From: Bacillota bacterium
GTDB lineage: Bacteria; Bacillota; Clostridia; Lachnospirales; Lachnospiraceae
Direction of reading: 5' to 3'
Assembly (NCBI GenBank): GCA_023407575.1
Contig: JAEYLX010000006.1
Location: 186,001-250,000 of the forward strand
Length of the DNA stretch: 64,000 bases
The translations under genes and the position numbers were made by a program. A model generated the notes under the pieces. It was not told the origin of the DNA, searched no databases, and saw only the letters and a list, made by a program, of their open reading frames with translations. Shown here piece after piece: positions 33,707 through 41,517 of this stretch; positions within the stretch are counted from its first letter, which is position 1; each line of letters opens with the position of its first letter.

Positions 33707-34738
33707 TTAAATATTCATTCCAATATATGCTTTAATCAGTTTTCTCGTATTATCAAGACCATCCACATGGGTTCTCTCCATTCCATGAGAAGCATGAACA
33801 CCTTGACCGATTAACCCACCACGGATGTTATTACCTGCTGCAAGAGCGGCAGAAACATCCGAACCATAATGAGGAAAGATGTCTATTACATAATCAATCT
33901 GCTTCTCTTTCGCCAATTCAATTAAATGATTAGTTAATTCATAATCATATGGGCCTCTGGAATCCTTTGCACAAATTGTTACTGCAAACTCTGAACCATT
34001 TAAATCATCTCCAACAGCTCCCATATCTACAGCGATAAATTCGCTAATCTCTTGTGGTATCCAGCTAGCTCCAAAGCCAACTTCTTCATAGTTACTAATT
34101 ACCAGTTTAATATTTTTATCTGGTACAAACTGCTCCTCGGACATTTCTTTCAATACTCCTAACAAAACAGCCACGGAAGCCTTATCATCCAAATGACGTG
34201 ATTTAATAAACCCATTCTCAGTATATCTGAACTGTGCATCAAAGCTTATATAATCACCGTGTTGTATACCAAGAGCAAGAACATCCTCTTTACTTTTAAC
34301 AGGCTCATCAATACGAACCATCATATTTTTCTCTGCCCGTTCCAGGGTTCTTGCATCATCGAAGGTGTGAACAGAATGGCTTTTCGCTAAAATAGTACCT
34401 GTATAATTTCTACCATCTCGCGTGTGTATTTTACAATAGGTTCCCTCAACACTGTGTAAGGTAAACCCACCTACTAAAGTAAGACGAAGCATACCATCCG
34501 AATCCACGGAACGTACCATCGCTCCAAGTGTGTCCACATGTGCTGATATACCAACAGTTTCCTCTCCTTTGCCATTAACCTGAATAATTAATCCACCCTT
34601 TTGATTGTATTCACCCAGGTATCCCAAGTTTTCTGCTTCGTTCTTTACAAATTCCATAACTTCCTTGGTAAAGCCTGATGGGCTTGGTATATTCACTAAG
34701 GTTTCCAGTGTTTTTATAATGTAATCCATTGTTTTCAT
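33707..34738 (-). CDS. M42-family metallopeptidase (aminopeptidase)
   Basis: 343 residues. Dinuclear-metal aminopeptidase of the FrvX/YsdC/PepA type, making dodecameric cytoplasmic shells. Visible ligands: His67 and Asp69 in SAHVDTLG, bridging Asp184 in RHLDDKAS, general base Glu218/Glu219 in NYEEVGFGA, Asp238 in AVDMG, and the C-terminal His in HASHGMERTH. ATG 34738 follows GGAGGG by 5 bases. Single gene, divergent from the chemoreceptor. Confidence 0.92.
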   Translation of the reverse strand: MKTMDYIIKTLETLVNIPSPSGFTKEVMEFVKNEAENLGYLGEYNQKGGLIIQVNGKGEETVGISAHVDTLGAMVRSVDSDGMLRLTLVGGFTLHSVEGTYCKIHTRDGRNYTGTILAKSHSVHTFDDARTLERAEKNMMVRIDEPVKSKEDVLALGIQHGDYISFDAQFRYTENGFIKSRHLDDKASVAVLLGVLKEMSEEQFVPDKNIKLVISNYEEVGFGASWIPQEISEFIAVDMGAVGDDLNGSEFAVTICAKDSRGPYDYELTNHLIELAKEKQIDYVIDIFPHYGSDVSAALAAGNNIRGGLIGQGVHASHGMERTHVDGLDNTRKLIKAYIGMNI

Positions 34739-34959
34739 AAAATCCCTCCATCATTCCTATGCTTTTATGCGTAGTCTTAATTAAATAATTTAACATTAAC
34801 CTAATTATAATTCAATAAATACAAGAAAACAAGCAAGTACTTTCCACAATTTCTCTTCACAGATTTTTCACTTAAGACACACAAAGAAACCACACTCACC
34901 ATATATGATGACTTATAAATAATAACCGGAAGGTAGAAATACCAAAGAGAGGATCAACA

Positions 34960-37137
34960 ATGAAAATACGGAAGAAAAACAACAAGCGCAAATCCCCTTT
35001 TTCAATTAAAACTAAGATAGTAGCCCTATGTACCTGTTCCATCCTTATTGCTGTATTAGTGACCTTTGTTAATATGGCAAGCTCCAGTAAGAATATCGTT
35101 ACCAAAAGTAATGAGCTTCTATTAGAAACACTTGCAACCTCCTATCACAGCAATTTAACAGAGAGCCTACGCCAGCTTTCACAGTCAGCAAATTTTATGA
35201 TGAGCTCTTCTGTCATATCAGAGTTTGCTCAGAGTGGGGATTCCACCTATCAGGAGCAAGTTGCTGAATTATGTACCATGTTTCTATCCTCCAACTCTAC
35301 TTACGATGATATTAGTATTGTAAATAAGGGTGGTGATGTCCTTTATAGCACGGATTCAACAAAAACAGGCTCAAATCTTGCAAATGAAGATTATTTTACA
35401 ACAATGGTCTCCACCGGCCTAAGCACACAAGGAGGTGTCTTCACTTCTGAAAGCTCTGATGAACCCAGTGTAACTTTTGCCATTCCACTTCGGAATGATT
35501 TGATGATGAATAATACGATGGAAACCGAACAATTATCACCTGATCAATCCTTAAATCAACAGCCCTCACAGCCGGCAGATATGCAGGTGGGCTTAGAAAT
35601 AAATAACGCTATTGAAGAAACCGCAGTAGAAGAATTCACAGGAGCCATCATTACCTCTGTGAAGGTATCTGCCTTTGATAATATTCTCGCTGACCTAAGC
35701 GTTGCAGATTATGAATCTGGTTATGCCTATCTTTTAGATGGTGACGGTAACGTCATCTATCACCCTGATGATAGTGCAATTGGATCAAAGTTCAATATTG
35801 AAGAATTGGATAAGTTGTTAACAGAAATTCACTCCCAAACTGGTTCCTCTAATCTTATCACCTATAATGAAAATGGTGTCACAAAATATGCAAGTTACAT
35901 TACCAACCCAGATAACAATTGGACAATATTAGTTGGTGCTGATGAATCCGAGGTTCTTGATTCCTTAAATGTTGTTGCTACCAATACTTTACTACTAACT
36001 GTAATCCTCATCCTTCTTATAAGCTTAGTAGCATATTTGGTAACAGGTACCATAACAAAATCCATTGACAGTATTACCGAACTAATTCATTTAACTGCAG
36101 AATTGGATTTTCTCGAGGAACCGTCCAATCAAAAGCTTTTTAAAAGCAGAGACGAAACCGGAGAAATGAGTCGAGCCATTTCAAAAATGCGCGTAGCTCT
36201 AAAAGCAATGATTTTGCATATAAGTGAGGTATCAAAGCAAATAAATCATTCTTCTTCCAGTTTAAATGAAATCTCCCTTGCAATGAATGACCATGCAACG
36301 GACAATAGTGCCATTGCAGAAGAATTATCCTCCAGCATGGAAGAAACCGCTGCAACGACGGAACAAATCAATGCTGCAATTGAACAAATTAGTAACAATT
36401 CCAGCGATATTGCCAATAAAGTTATTCTAGGAGCAAAATTATCCGAAGATATCATTAACCGTGCTGCCGAATTAAAAGCCACCACCACTAAAGCCACTCT
36501 AAATACCCAGAAAGTCTATGAAGAGGTTCGTGTAAAGACAGATCTTGCAATGAAGCAAGCTAAGGCTGTAGAAAAAATAAACCTTCTTACTAAAACAATT
36601 AAAGATATTGCCAGCCAAACAAATCTACTTGCTTTGAATGCCTCTATTGAAGCAGCCAGAGCGGGTGAAGCCGGTAGCGGCTTTACAGTAGTTGCGCATG
36701 AAATTGGTGTTCTTGCAAATCAGTCCACCAAGACGGTAACTAACATTACGGAAACCGTGGAGGAAGTACAGGAAGCAGTTGGTGAAATGGCGAAGTGCCT
36801 GGAACAGACCTTAGATTTCCTTGGCAAAAACGTATTGCCAGACTATGATGCTTTCTTAAACACCAGTACAAAATATAATGAAGATGCCGGCGTTATGAGT
36901 GATACCATGGACAATATCCAGACGCAGATAGAACAGTTAAATACGAATGTCTTTGACATTGCAAAATCCATTTCTGAAATAAATATTATGATTAATGAAT
37001 CCTCCAGTGGTGTAAATGACGTTGCAGAAAAGAACACCGAAATCGGTGCGCTGACCAGCCAAACCCAGGAGATGTCTCTTCAAAATGGGGAATTTGCAAA
37101 AGGACTACAGGATATCGTAGATAAGTTTAAAATATAA
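34960..37137 (+). CDS. Methyl-accepting chemotaxis protein with double-Cache sensor
   Basis: 725 residues. Membrane segments at about 20-40 and 343-363 bracket an extracellular dCache-like domain; HAMP follows (about 364-415), then the signalling coiled coil with the conserved tip (DIASQTNLLALNASIEAAR, about 549-568; AGEAGSGF next). Within the Cache domain, residues about 183-225 form a polar Gln/Asn/Pro/Glu-rich insertion not expected in the fold. Single gene with its own strong terminator; no other che genes nearby. GAGAGGA precedes ATG 34960. The ligand is unknown. Confidence 0.93.
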   Translation: MKIRKKNNKRKSPFSIKTKIVALCTCSILIAVLVTFVNMASSSKNIVTKSNELLLETLATSYHSNLTESLRQLSQSANFMMSSSVISEFAQSGDSTYQEQVAELCTMFLSSNSTYDDISIVNKGGDVLYSTDSTKTGSNLANEDYFTTMVSTGLSTQGGVFTSESSDEPSVTFAIPLRNDLMMNNTMETEQLSPDQSLNQQPSQPADMQVGLEINNAIEETAVEEFTGAIITSVKVSAFDNILADLSVADYESGYAYLLDGDGNVIYHPDDSAIGSKFNIEELDKLLTEIHSQTGSSNLITYNENGVTKYASYITNPDNNWTILVGADESEVLDSLNVVATNTLLLTVILILLISLVAYLVTGTITKSIDSITELIHLTAELDFLEEPSNQKLFKSRDETGEMSRAISKMRVALKAMILHISEVSKQINHSSSSLNEISLAMNDHATDNSAIAEELSSSMEETAATTEQINAAIEQISNNSSDIANKVILGAKLSEDIINRAAELKATTTKATLNTQKVYEEVRVKTDLAMKQAKAVEKINLLTKTIKDIASQTNLLALNASIEAARAGEAGSGFTVVAHEIGVLANQSTKTVTNITETVEEVQEAVGEMAKCLEQTLDFLGKNVLPDYDAFLNTSTKYNEDAGVMSDTMDNIQTQIEQLNTNVFDIAKSISEINIMINESSSGVNDVAEKNTEIGALTSQTQEMSLQNGEFAKGLQDIVDKFKI

Positions 37138-37162
37138 ATAATTTAGCATTCATTCCATATGA

Positions 37163-37216
37163 AAAAGCCAGAAGCAACGAGAAATCGCGCTAGATCTCCC
37201 TTTGCTTCTGGCTTTT
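37163..37216 (+). terminator. Terminator of chemoreceptor gene
   Basis: A perfect 15-bp stem, AAAAGCCAGAAGCAA (37163-37177) with TTGCTTCTGGCTTTT (37202-37216); the loop can form a smaller GAGA/TCTC stem. Confidence 0.92.
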
Positions 37217-37283
37217 CGCTTCCTGCTTCATTATCCTTCATAATGTATATGTTAATTGTTTTTTGATTTTTATCCATTACAAC

Positions 37284-37757
37284 TTACTTGATTTCTTTAA
37301 ATGTGTATTGTCCTTCATACGGATTATAATATACCTTATAAATCATCTTTTCTTGCTCCATACCAGCCAAGACATACCCATAAGACTTACCAAAATAAAC
37401 TCCCTCATCCATTGGTACAAGCTCCACAGTTTCAAATCTTTCCTGACTTGAAAGTAAAGTTATAGCTTCGTCCACTGTGTTTTTAGGTATAGCAAGTAAA
37501 AACATAATCCAATATGCTGGAGTGATAATACATAGCAATAAAAAGGGGGAGTATTTTTTCTTTACTATAGGTCTTTTTGACGTTACTCCATAAATAATCC
37601 CAATGCCACAGAGTAAAACTATAGCAATACTTTTAACTTTAAGCGTTGCACCTAAAATAATACCATTATAAAATCTTTGATCCACAATTATTGCAATAAT
37701 TAATAAGATAAGATTTACTGCTATTAAAAGAATTATTGCCCTGCGCTTTTTATCCAT
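37284..37757 (-). CDS. Small membrane protein of unknown function
   Basis: 157 residues, not recognised. Three membrane segments (about 6-25, 40-58, 70-90) followed by a soluble C-terminal domain of about 65 residues (DEGVYFGKSYGYVLAGMEQEKMIYKVYYNPYEGQYTFKE split into two strands pairs). The layout resembles small Firmicutes membrane proteins whose tail reads like a PepSY-type beta hairpin. GAGG lies 7 bases before the ATG. It follows proA by 69 bases on the same strand, so it may be the last gene of that unit. Confidence 0.7.
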   Translation of the reverse strand: MDKKRRAIILLIAVNLILLIIAIIVDQRFYNGIILGATLKVKSIAIVLLCGIGIIYGVTSKRPIVKKKYSPFLLLCIITPAYWIMFLLAIPKNTVDEAITLLSSQERFETVELVPMDEGVYFGKSYGYVLAGMEQEKMIYKVYYNPYEGQYTFKEIK

Positions 37758-37826
37758 AAACTTACCTCGACGGTTTATTAACCTATATTTCTCGAACTGC
37801 TAAGCTTTAACAACAGTTCTAATTTT

Positions 37827-39104
37827 TTATATTTCTTTAAAATTAAACTTCTTCTCACCACTGGAATAGTCTGCAACTATTTGACCGCTGCCAAAAAGCT
37901 TATATTTATAGCTCACTAAGCCTTCCAGTCCTACTGGTCCTCTGGCATGAAGTTTTCCTGTGCTAATTCCAACCTCTGCTCCAAACCCATAGCGGAAGCC
38001 ATCTGCAAAACGTGTGGAGCAGTTTTGGTATACACTTGCAGAATCCACCATTCTCATAAATAATTCTGCTGCTCCTGAATCTTCCGTAATAATACTATCC
38101 GTATGATGTGACCCATAATAATTGATATGATCGATTGCTTCCTCTACTGTCTCAACTGTCTTTACAGAAATAATATAGTTCAAATATTCCGTATGATAAT
38201 CTTCCTCTTCAACAGGCTTGCAATCTATAATTTGACGGATATCCTCTGTAGCTCGAACCTCAACATCTTTTTCCTTTAACGCCTTCATCAATTCAGGCAT
38301 AAGATTTCCCACAACATCCTTATGAACCAGTAAAGTTTCCACGGTATTACAAGCAGACACATACTGCGTTTTTGAATCCACTATAATAGGAATTGCTTTA
38401 TTAATATCAGCGGTTCGATCAACATAGATATGACAGATTCCATCGGCATGACCCATAACTGGAATCTTTGTGTTATTCATAATATATTGAACAAAGGAGT
38501 TGGAACCTCTTGGTATAAGTAAATCCACTGACTCGTGGCAGGTTAAAAGTTCCTTGATCTCATTTCTTTCTTCCAATTGCAACATACAGTTTGCTGGAAC
38601 TCCGACCTTGGTGACAGCCTCGTGTATTACAGTGAATAGTGCCTTATTCGTCTTCATGGCTTCACTTCCGCCTTTTAAAATCACACAATTGCCACTTTTT
38701 AGACAGAGCGCAGAAATTTGAACTAAAGCATCCGGTCTCGCTTCAAAAATAATACCAATTACTCCAATTGGGCAACTATCTCTATATAACGTTAAGCCTT
38801 CATCCAGTTCTCTGGCAAGCTGTCTCTTATTCAAAGGATCTGGCAGGGCAATCAAATCCTGAATTCCTGTAACTACATCAGCCAATTTCTTTTCATCGAA
38901 TTTTAATCGACCTAAAACAGATGCAGCAATTCCATCTCTTTTTGCTGCCTCCATATCTTCCTGGTTAGCATTTAAAATCACATCTTTATGGTCGTTAAGG
39001 GCATCTATTACAGTTAATAGAGCCTTATTTCTCTCCTCTAGGGATAGCATCTGCAGCTTAGGGCTTGCTAACTTAACTTTTCTAATCTCTTCTTGTATTG
39101 TCAT
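37827..39104 (-). CDS. proA: Gamma-glutamyl phosphate reductase
   Basis: 425 residues. NADPH-dependent reduction of gamma-glutamyl phosphate to glutamate-5-semialdehyde, second step of proline synthesis. Aldehyde dehydrogenase fold with catalytic Cys in VSACNTVETLL and the ProA signature near the C-terminus (SVYQNCSTRFADGFRYGFGAEVGIST split over residues about 360-385). AAGGAG lies 7-8 bases before the ATG. The usual partner proB is not adjacent; a hairpin lies in the leader. Confidence 0.96.
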   Translation of the reverse strand: MTIQEEIRKVKLASPKLQMLSLEERNKALLTVIDALNDHKDVILNANQEDMEAAKRDGIAASVLGRLKFDEKKLADVVTGIQDLIALPDPLNKRQLARELDEGLTLYRDSCPIGVIGIIFEARPDALVQISALCLKSGNCVILKGGSEAMKTNKALFTVIHEAVTKVGVPANCMLQLEERNEIKELLTCHESVDLLIPRGSNSFVQYIMNNTKIPVMGHADGICHIYVDRTADINKAIPIIVDSKTQYVSACNTVETLLVHKDVVGNLMPELMKALKEKDVEVRATEDIRQIIDCKPVEEEDYHTEYLNYIISVKTVETVEEAIDHINYYGSHHTDSIITEDSGAAELFMRMVDSASVYQNCSTRFADGFRYGFGAEVGISTGKLHARGPVGLEGLVSYKYKLFGSGQIVADYSSGEKKFNFKEI

Positions 39105-39420
39105 CCGCTATTCTCCTTTTCTGCAAGCAAGCTTGCAATACCTCATCCTGTTTTCATTACTACCACATACTTTAATCCTGCACCTCGGTGCAGGTTCCTT
39201 ACAATAATTTACCATGAATCCCTAGTTAGCACAAGAAAAACTCAAATACAAAGAAAATATTTTAAAGGATATTAAAAAACTTCATATATTTTTGAAGATA
39301 TCTTCCTAATTGCCTCGTTATCTATTCATGTAACAAGATGGGATCCCTTGCTTCACATAAATTAATTTCAATCACCATGATTTAAAAAGGTAGAAATTGT
39401 CTTTTTAATTTTCTTCAAAG
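39105..39420. promoter_or_regulatory. Divergent region proA / ECF sigma operon
   Basis: 316 bases. A stable hairpin CCTGCAC/GTGCAGG with a 4-base loop (39177-39194) and a 10-bp palindrome GCAAGCTTGC (39127-39136) lie in the proA leader. No T-box core (GGTGG) or other known riboswitch was recognised, and no U-tract follows the hairpin. The part next to the sigma gene is AT-rich without a clear promoter. Confidence 0.5.
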
Positions 39421-39996
39421 TTGAAGACATATCACTTATACTATCGTTATAGAGCTTGTAACGGAAAGGAGGCGGATGTAATTAATAATGATCAATACTA
39501 TGAATACCTAATAGATACCTATCAAAATTTGATTTATACCATCTGCTTTCGAATTGTAAAGGATTATTTTGAAGCTGAGGACCTCGCTCAAGAAACTTTT
39601 CTTTCCGCTTACAAACACCTTTCCACCTTTGATCGACAATATGAAAAAGCCTGGTTAAGCAGAATAGCGACAAATAAATGTTTGGACTACATAAAAAGAG
39701 CCGAACGTCAAAGCATACCAACAGAGGACGAATATTTTCACGCACAGCCAAGTATTACTGCTTCACTGGAAGACAAAGTAATGGAAGCTGAAGTAAAGCG
39801 ACAACTATCGGAACAGTGCGGTAAGCTTAAATCTCCTTATCGGGAAATAGCACTTGATTACTTCTATCGGGAACTGACGGCTGCGGAGATTGCCAATAAA
39901 ACAGGTAAGAATCTAAAGACTGTACAAACGCAAATATATCGAGCAAGATCTTTATTACAGAAAAAGTATGGAAAGGAGGCATTTGCTCATGAATAA
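39421..39996 (+). CDS. ECF-type RNA polymerase sigma factor
   Basis: 191 residues from TTG 39421. Region 2 (IYTICFRIVKDYFEAEDLAQETF, about 38-60) and region 4 (REIALDYFYRELTAAEIANKTGKNLKTVQTQIYRAR, split at about 142-178) are complete; there is no extra domain. The start is unclear: TTG 39421 has no SD, while a strong AAAGGAGG at 39465-39472 points to ATT at 39481 (8-base spacing), which would remove the first 20 residues and leave the sigma domain intact. An out-of-frame ATG directly followed by TAA sits in that interval. The stop overlaps the anti-sigma gene, as in autoregulated ECF operons. Confidence 0.88.
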   Translation: MKTYHLYYRYRACNGKEADVINNDQYYEYLIDTYQNLIYTICFRIVKDYFEAEDLAQETFLSAYKHLSTFDRQYEKAWLSRIATNKCLDYIKRAERQSIPTEDEYFHAQPSITASLEDKVMEAEVKRQLSEQCGKLKSPYREIALDYFYRELTAAEIANKTGKNLKTVQTQIYRARSLLQKKYGKEAFAHE

Positions 39997-40504
39997 GAGA
40001 ACGCATATATCAGATCTAGAATTTACAGCAATTCTTCAAGATGATGTAACACCTGTGGAAACAACCGTATTCTTTGAACACATTGCATCCTGTAACTATT
40101 GTTCTGAACGTTTTGCCTCTGCTGTAGCTGGGGACCTAATGATAGCTCCAAGGGATCTGAAAACAAATCTGTTAAAAGCAGTTAAAAAACCGGAAGTACA
40201 GTTGGAACGTAAAGCCAGAGAAACAGCAAGGCGAGTTAAATTATTTCTTTATAGCTTAAAAGTTGGTGCTGTCACCGTCTTTGCTCTGGCATTACTTATC
40301 GTTACTTTGGATTTTTCAAAATCCACTGACATAACAGCTCCTCCTTATGAAGCAAATGTAAATGATATTGAAAACGAGAATACTGATCTATCTTTTACCA
40401 CTTTTATAAAAAATCAAATGGATACCTTTACACAAAACATGTTTAATTTTTCAAATAAAATAATGAATACGGAGGTTAATTTAGATGACCAAAAAGAAAA
40501 GTAG
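39989..40504 (+). CDS. Zinc-finger-type transmembrane anti-sigma factor
   Basis: 171 residues from ATG 39989, nine bases after GGAGG. The cytoplasmic N-terminus has the ZAS motif His31-x3-Cys35-x2-Cys38 (FFEHIASCNYC), which binds and holds ECF sigma factors, followed by one membrane segment (about 88-108) and an outer tail. It overlaps the sigma gene by eight bases. Signal input probably reaches the tail outside the cell. Confidence 0.85.
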   Translation: MNKRTHISDLEFTAILQDDVTPVETTVFFEHIASCNYCSERFASAVAGDLMIAPRDLKTNLLKAVKKPEVQLERKARETARRVKLFLYSLKVGAVTVFALALLIVTLDFSKSTDITAPPYEANVNDIENENTDLSFTTFIKNQMDTFTQNMFNFSNKIMNTEVNLDDQKEK

Positions 40505-41051
40505 TTTTCTAACATTTTGTTTTTCCTTTTTACCCGGCGCCGGGCAAATGTATATGGGCTTTATGAAACGAGGTATCAGCCTCATGTCTGCCTTTTTCTT
40601 TCTGATATTTTTAGCTGTTTTTTTCAACCTTAGTCCTATCTTATTTGCTATGCCAATTATATGGTTCTATGCGTTTTTTGACACCTTTAATCTTCGTGCC
40701 TTACCAGATGAGGTTTTTAATTCGGTTCAGGATGATTATCTGTTCTCTATGAAGTTTGCGAAAGAAACCACCAGTTTCTTAGAAGGAAAGTTTCGTAATA
40801 TCATTGCTTTAACATTAATTTTCTTTGGTGTTTATATCTTATGGTCTAACTTCATTGGTATTTTTGGTTCAATACTTCCTGATGAAATACGCTATGCTTT
40901 CTATTCGATAAGCAATAGATTCCCGCAGTTAATCATCAGTATCGCAATTATTGCACTGGGTGTGTACTTGGTACGAGGCAAAAAGAAGGCCTTGGACGCA
41001 GAGGAACAGTTTACACTTTTACAAGAGAATGGAGGTTTTAAAAATGACTAA
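40485..41051 (+). CDS. Polytopic membrane protein with TM2-like N-terminus
   Basis: 188 residues. The start (FSFLPGAGQMYMGFMKRGI) is the TM2-domain-like phrase around a first helical hairpin, with further membrane segments at about 105-128 and 145-165. ATG 40485 lies 9 bases after GGAGG and overlaps the anti-sigma gene by 20 bases. Function unknown; as third gene of the ECF operon it may belong to an envelope-stress response. Confidence 0.8.
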   Translation: MTKKKSSFLTFCFSFLPGAGQMYMGFMKRGISLMSAFFFLIFLAVFFNLSPILFAMPIIWFYAFFDTFNLRALPDEVFNSVQDDYLFSMKFAKETTSFLEGKFRNIIALTLIFFGVYILWSNFIGIFGSILPDEIRYAFYSISNRFPQLIISIAIIALGVYLVRGKKKALDAEEQFTLLQENGGFKND

Positions 41052-41358
41052 GACTCATCGAGTAGGGACCATCACCCTGGGTGGAATGTTAATTACCTTT
41101 GGTACTCTTTTTCTACTTCGTATCTTTGTTACTACCATCTCCTATCATATTATTTTTAAGTTATGGCCAATTATTTTTATCCTGCTAGGAATTGAAGTTT
41201 TATTGGCTAACTTTAAACAAAAGGAAGTGACTCTGGTCTATGACAAAACAGCCTTTGCATTAATTATCATTCTCTCCTTTTTTGCGATGGGAATGTCAAT
41301 TGCTGAATTTGCCATGACTCAAATTAATTATGAACTTATCAATCATATTAATTATTAA
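41044..41358 (+). CDS. Small membrane protein, LiaI/LiaF N-terminal-like
   Basis: 104 residues from ATG 41044, eight bases after GGAGG and overlapping the previous stop by eight bases. Three membrane segments (about 8-28, 35-52, 67-87) with the LWPIIFILLGIEVLL phrase of LiaF-type membrane domains. In Bacillus, LiaF-like proteins restrain the envelope-stress system LiaRS. Here it closes an ECF operon, so an envelope-stress link is plausible but inferred. Confidence 0.78.
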   Translation: MTKTHRVGTITLGGMLITFGTLFLLRIFVTTISYHIIFKLWPIIFILLGIEVLLANFKQKEVTLVYDKTAFALIIILSFFAMGMSIAEFAMTQINYELINHINY

Positions 41359-41393
41359 TTAGCTTTTCCCCATACTAAATTAATAGACTAACT

Positions 41394-41465
41394 GCAAATA
41401 GCAGCTCCACATATCATGTCAGACATATATTTGTCAAAACATATATAAAGGAAGCTGCTATTTGC
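41394..41465. terminator. Long hairpin between ECF operon and purL
   Basis: GCAAATAGCAGCT (41394-41406) pairs perfectly with AGCTGCTATTTGC (41453-41465). The 46-base loop contains a small GACA/TGTC hairpin. It lies between convergent stops. Confidence 0.8.
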
Positions 41466-41517
41466 TTTACTATCACACATATACCTACTCTATTGGAAAT
41501 AAACTTATCAACTTACA

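Noticed and set aside
34739..34959. Cyclic-di-GMP riboswitch before the chemoreceptor
   Set aside because: Looked for because such switches often precede chemoreceptors; no conserved core was found, only a small GGTA/TACC hairpin.
39105..39420. T-box or other riboswitch before proA
   Set aside because: There is a stable hairpin, but no GGTGG core, no U-tract and no specifier-like region.
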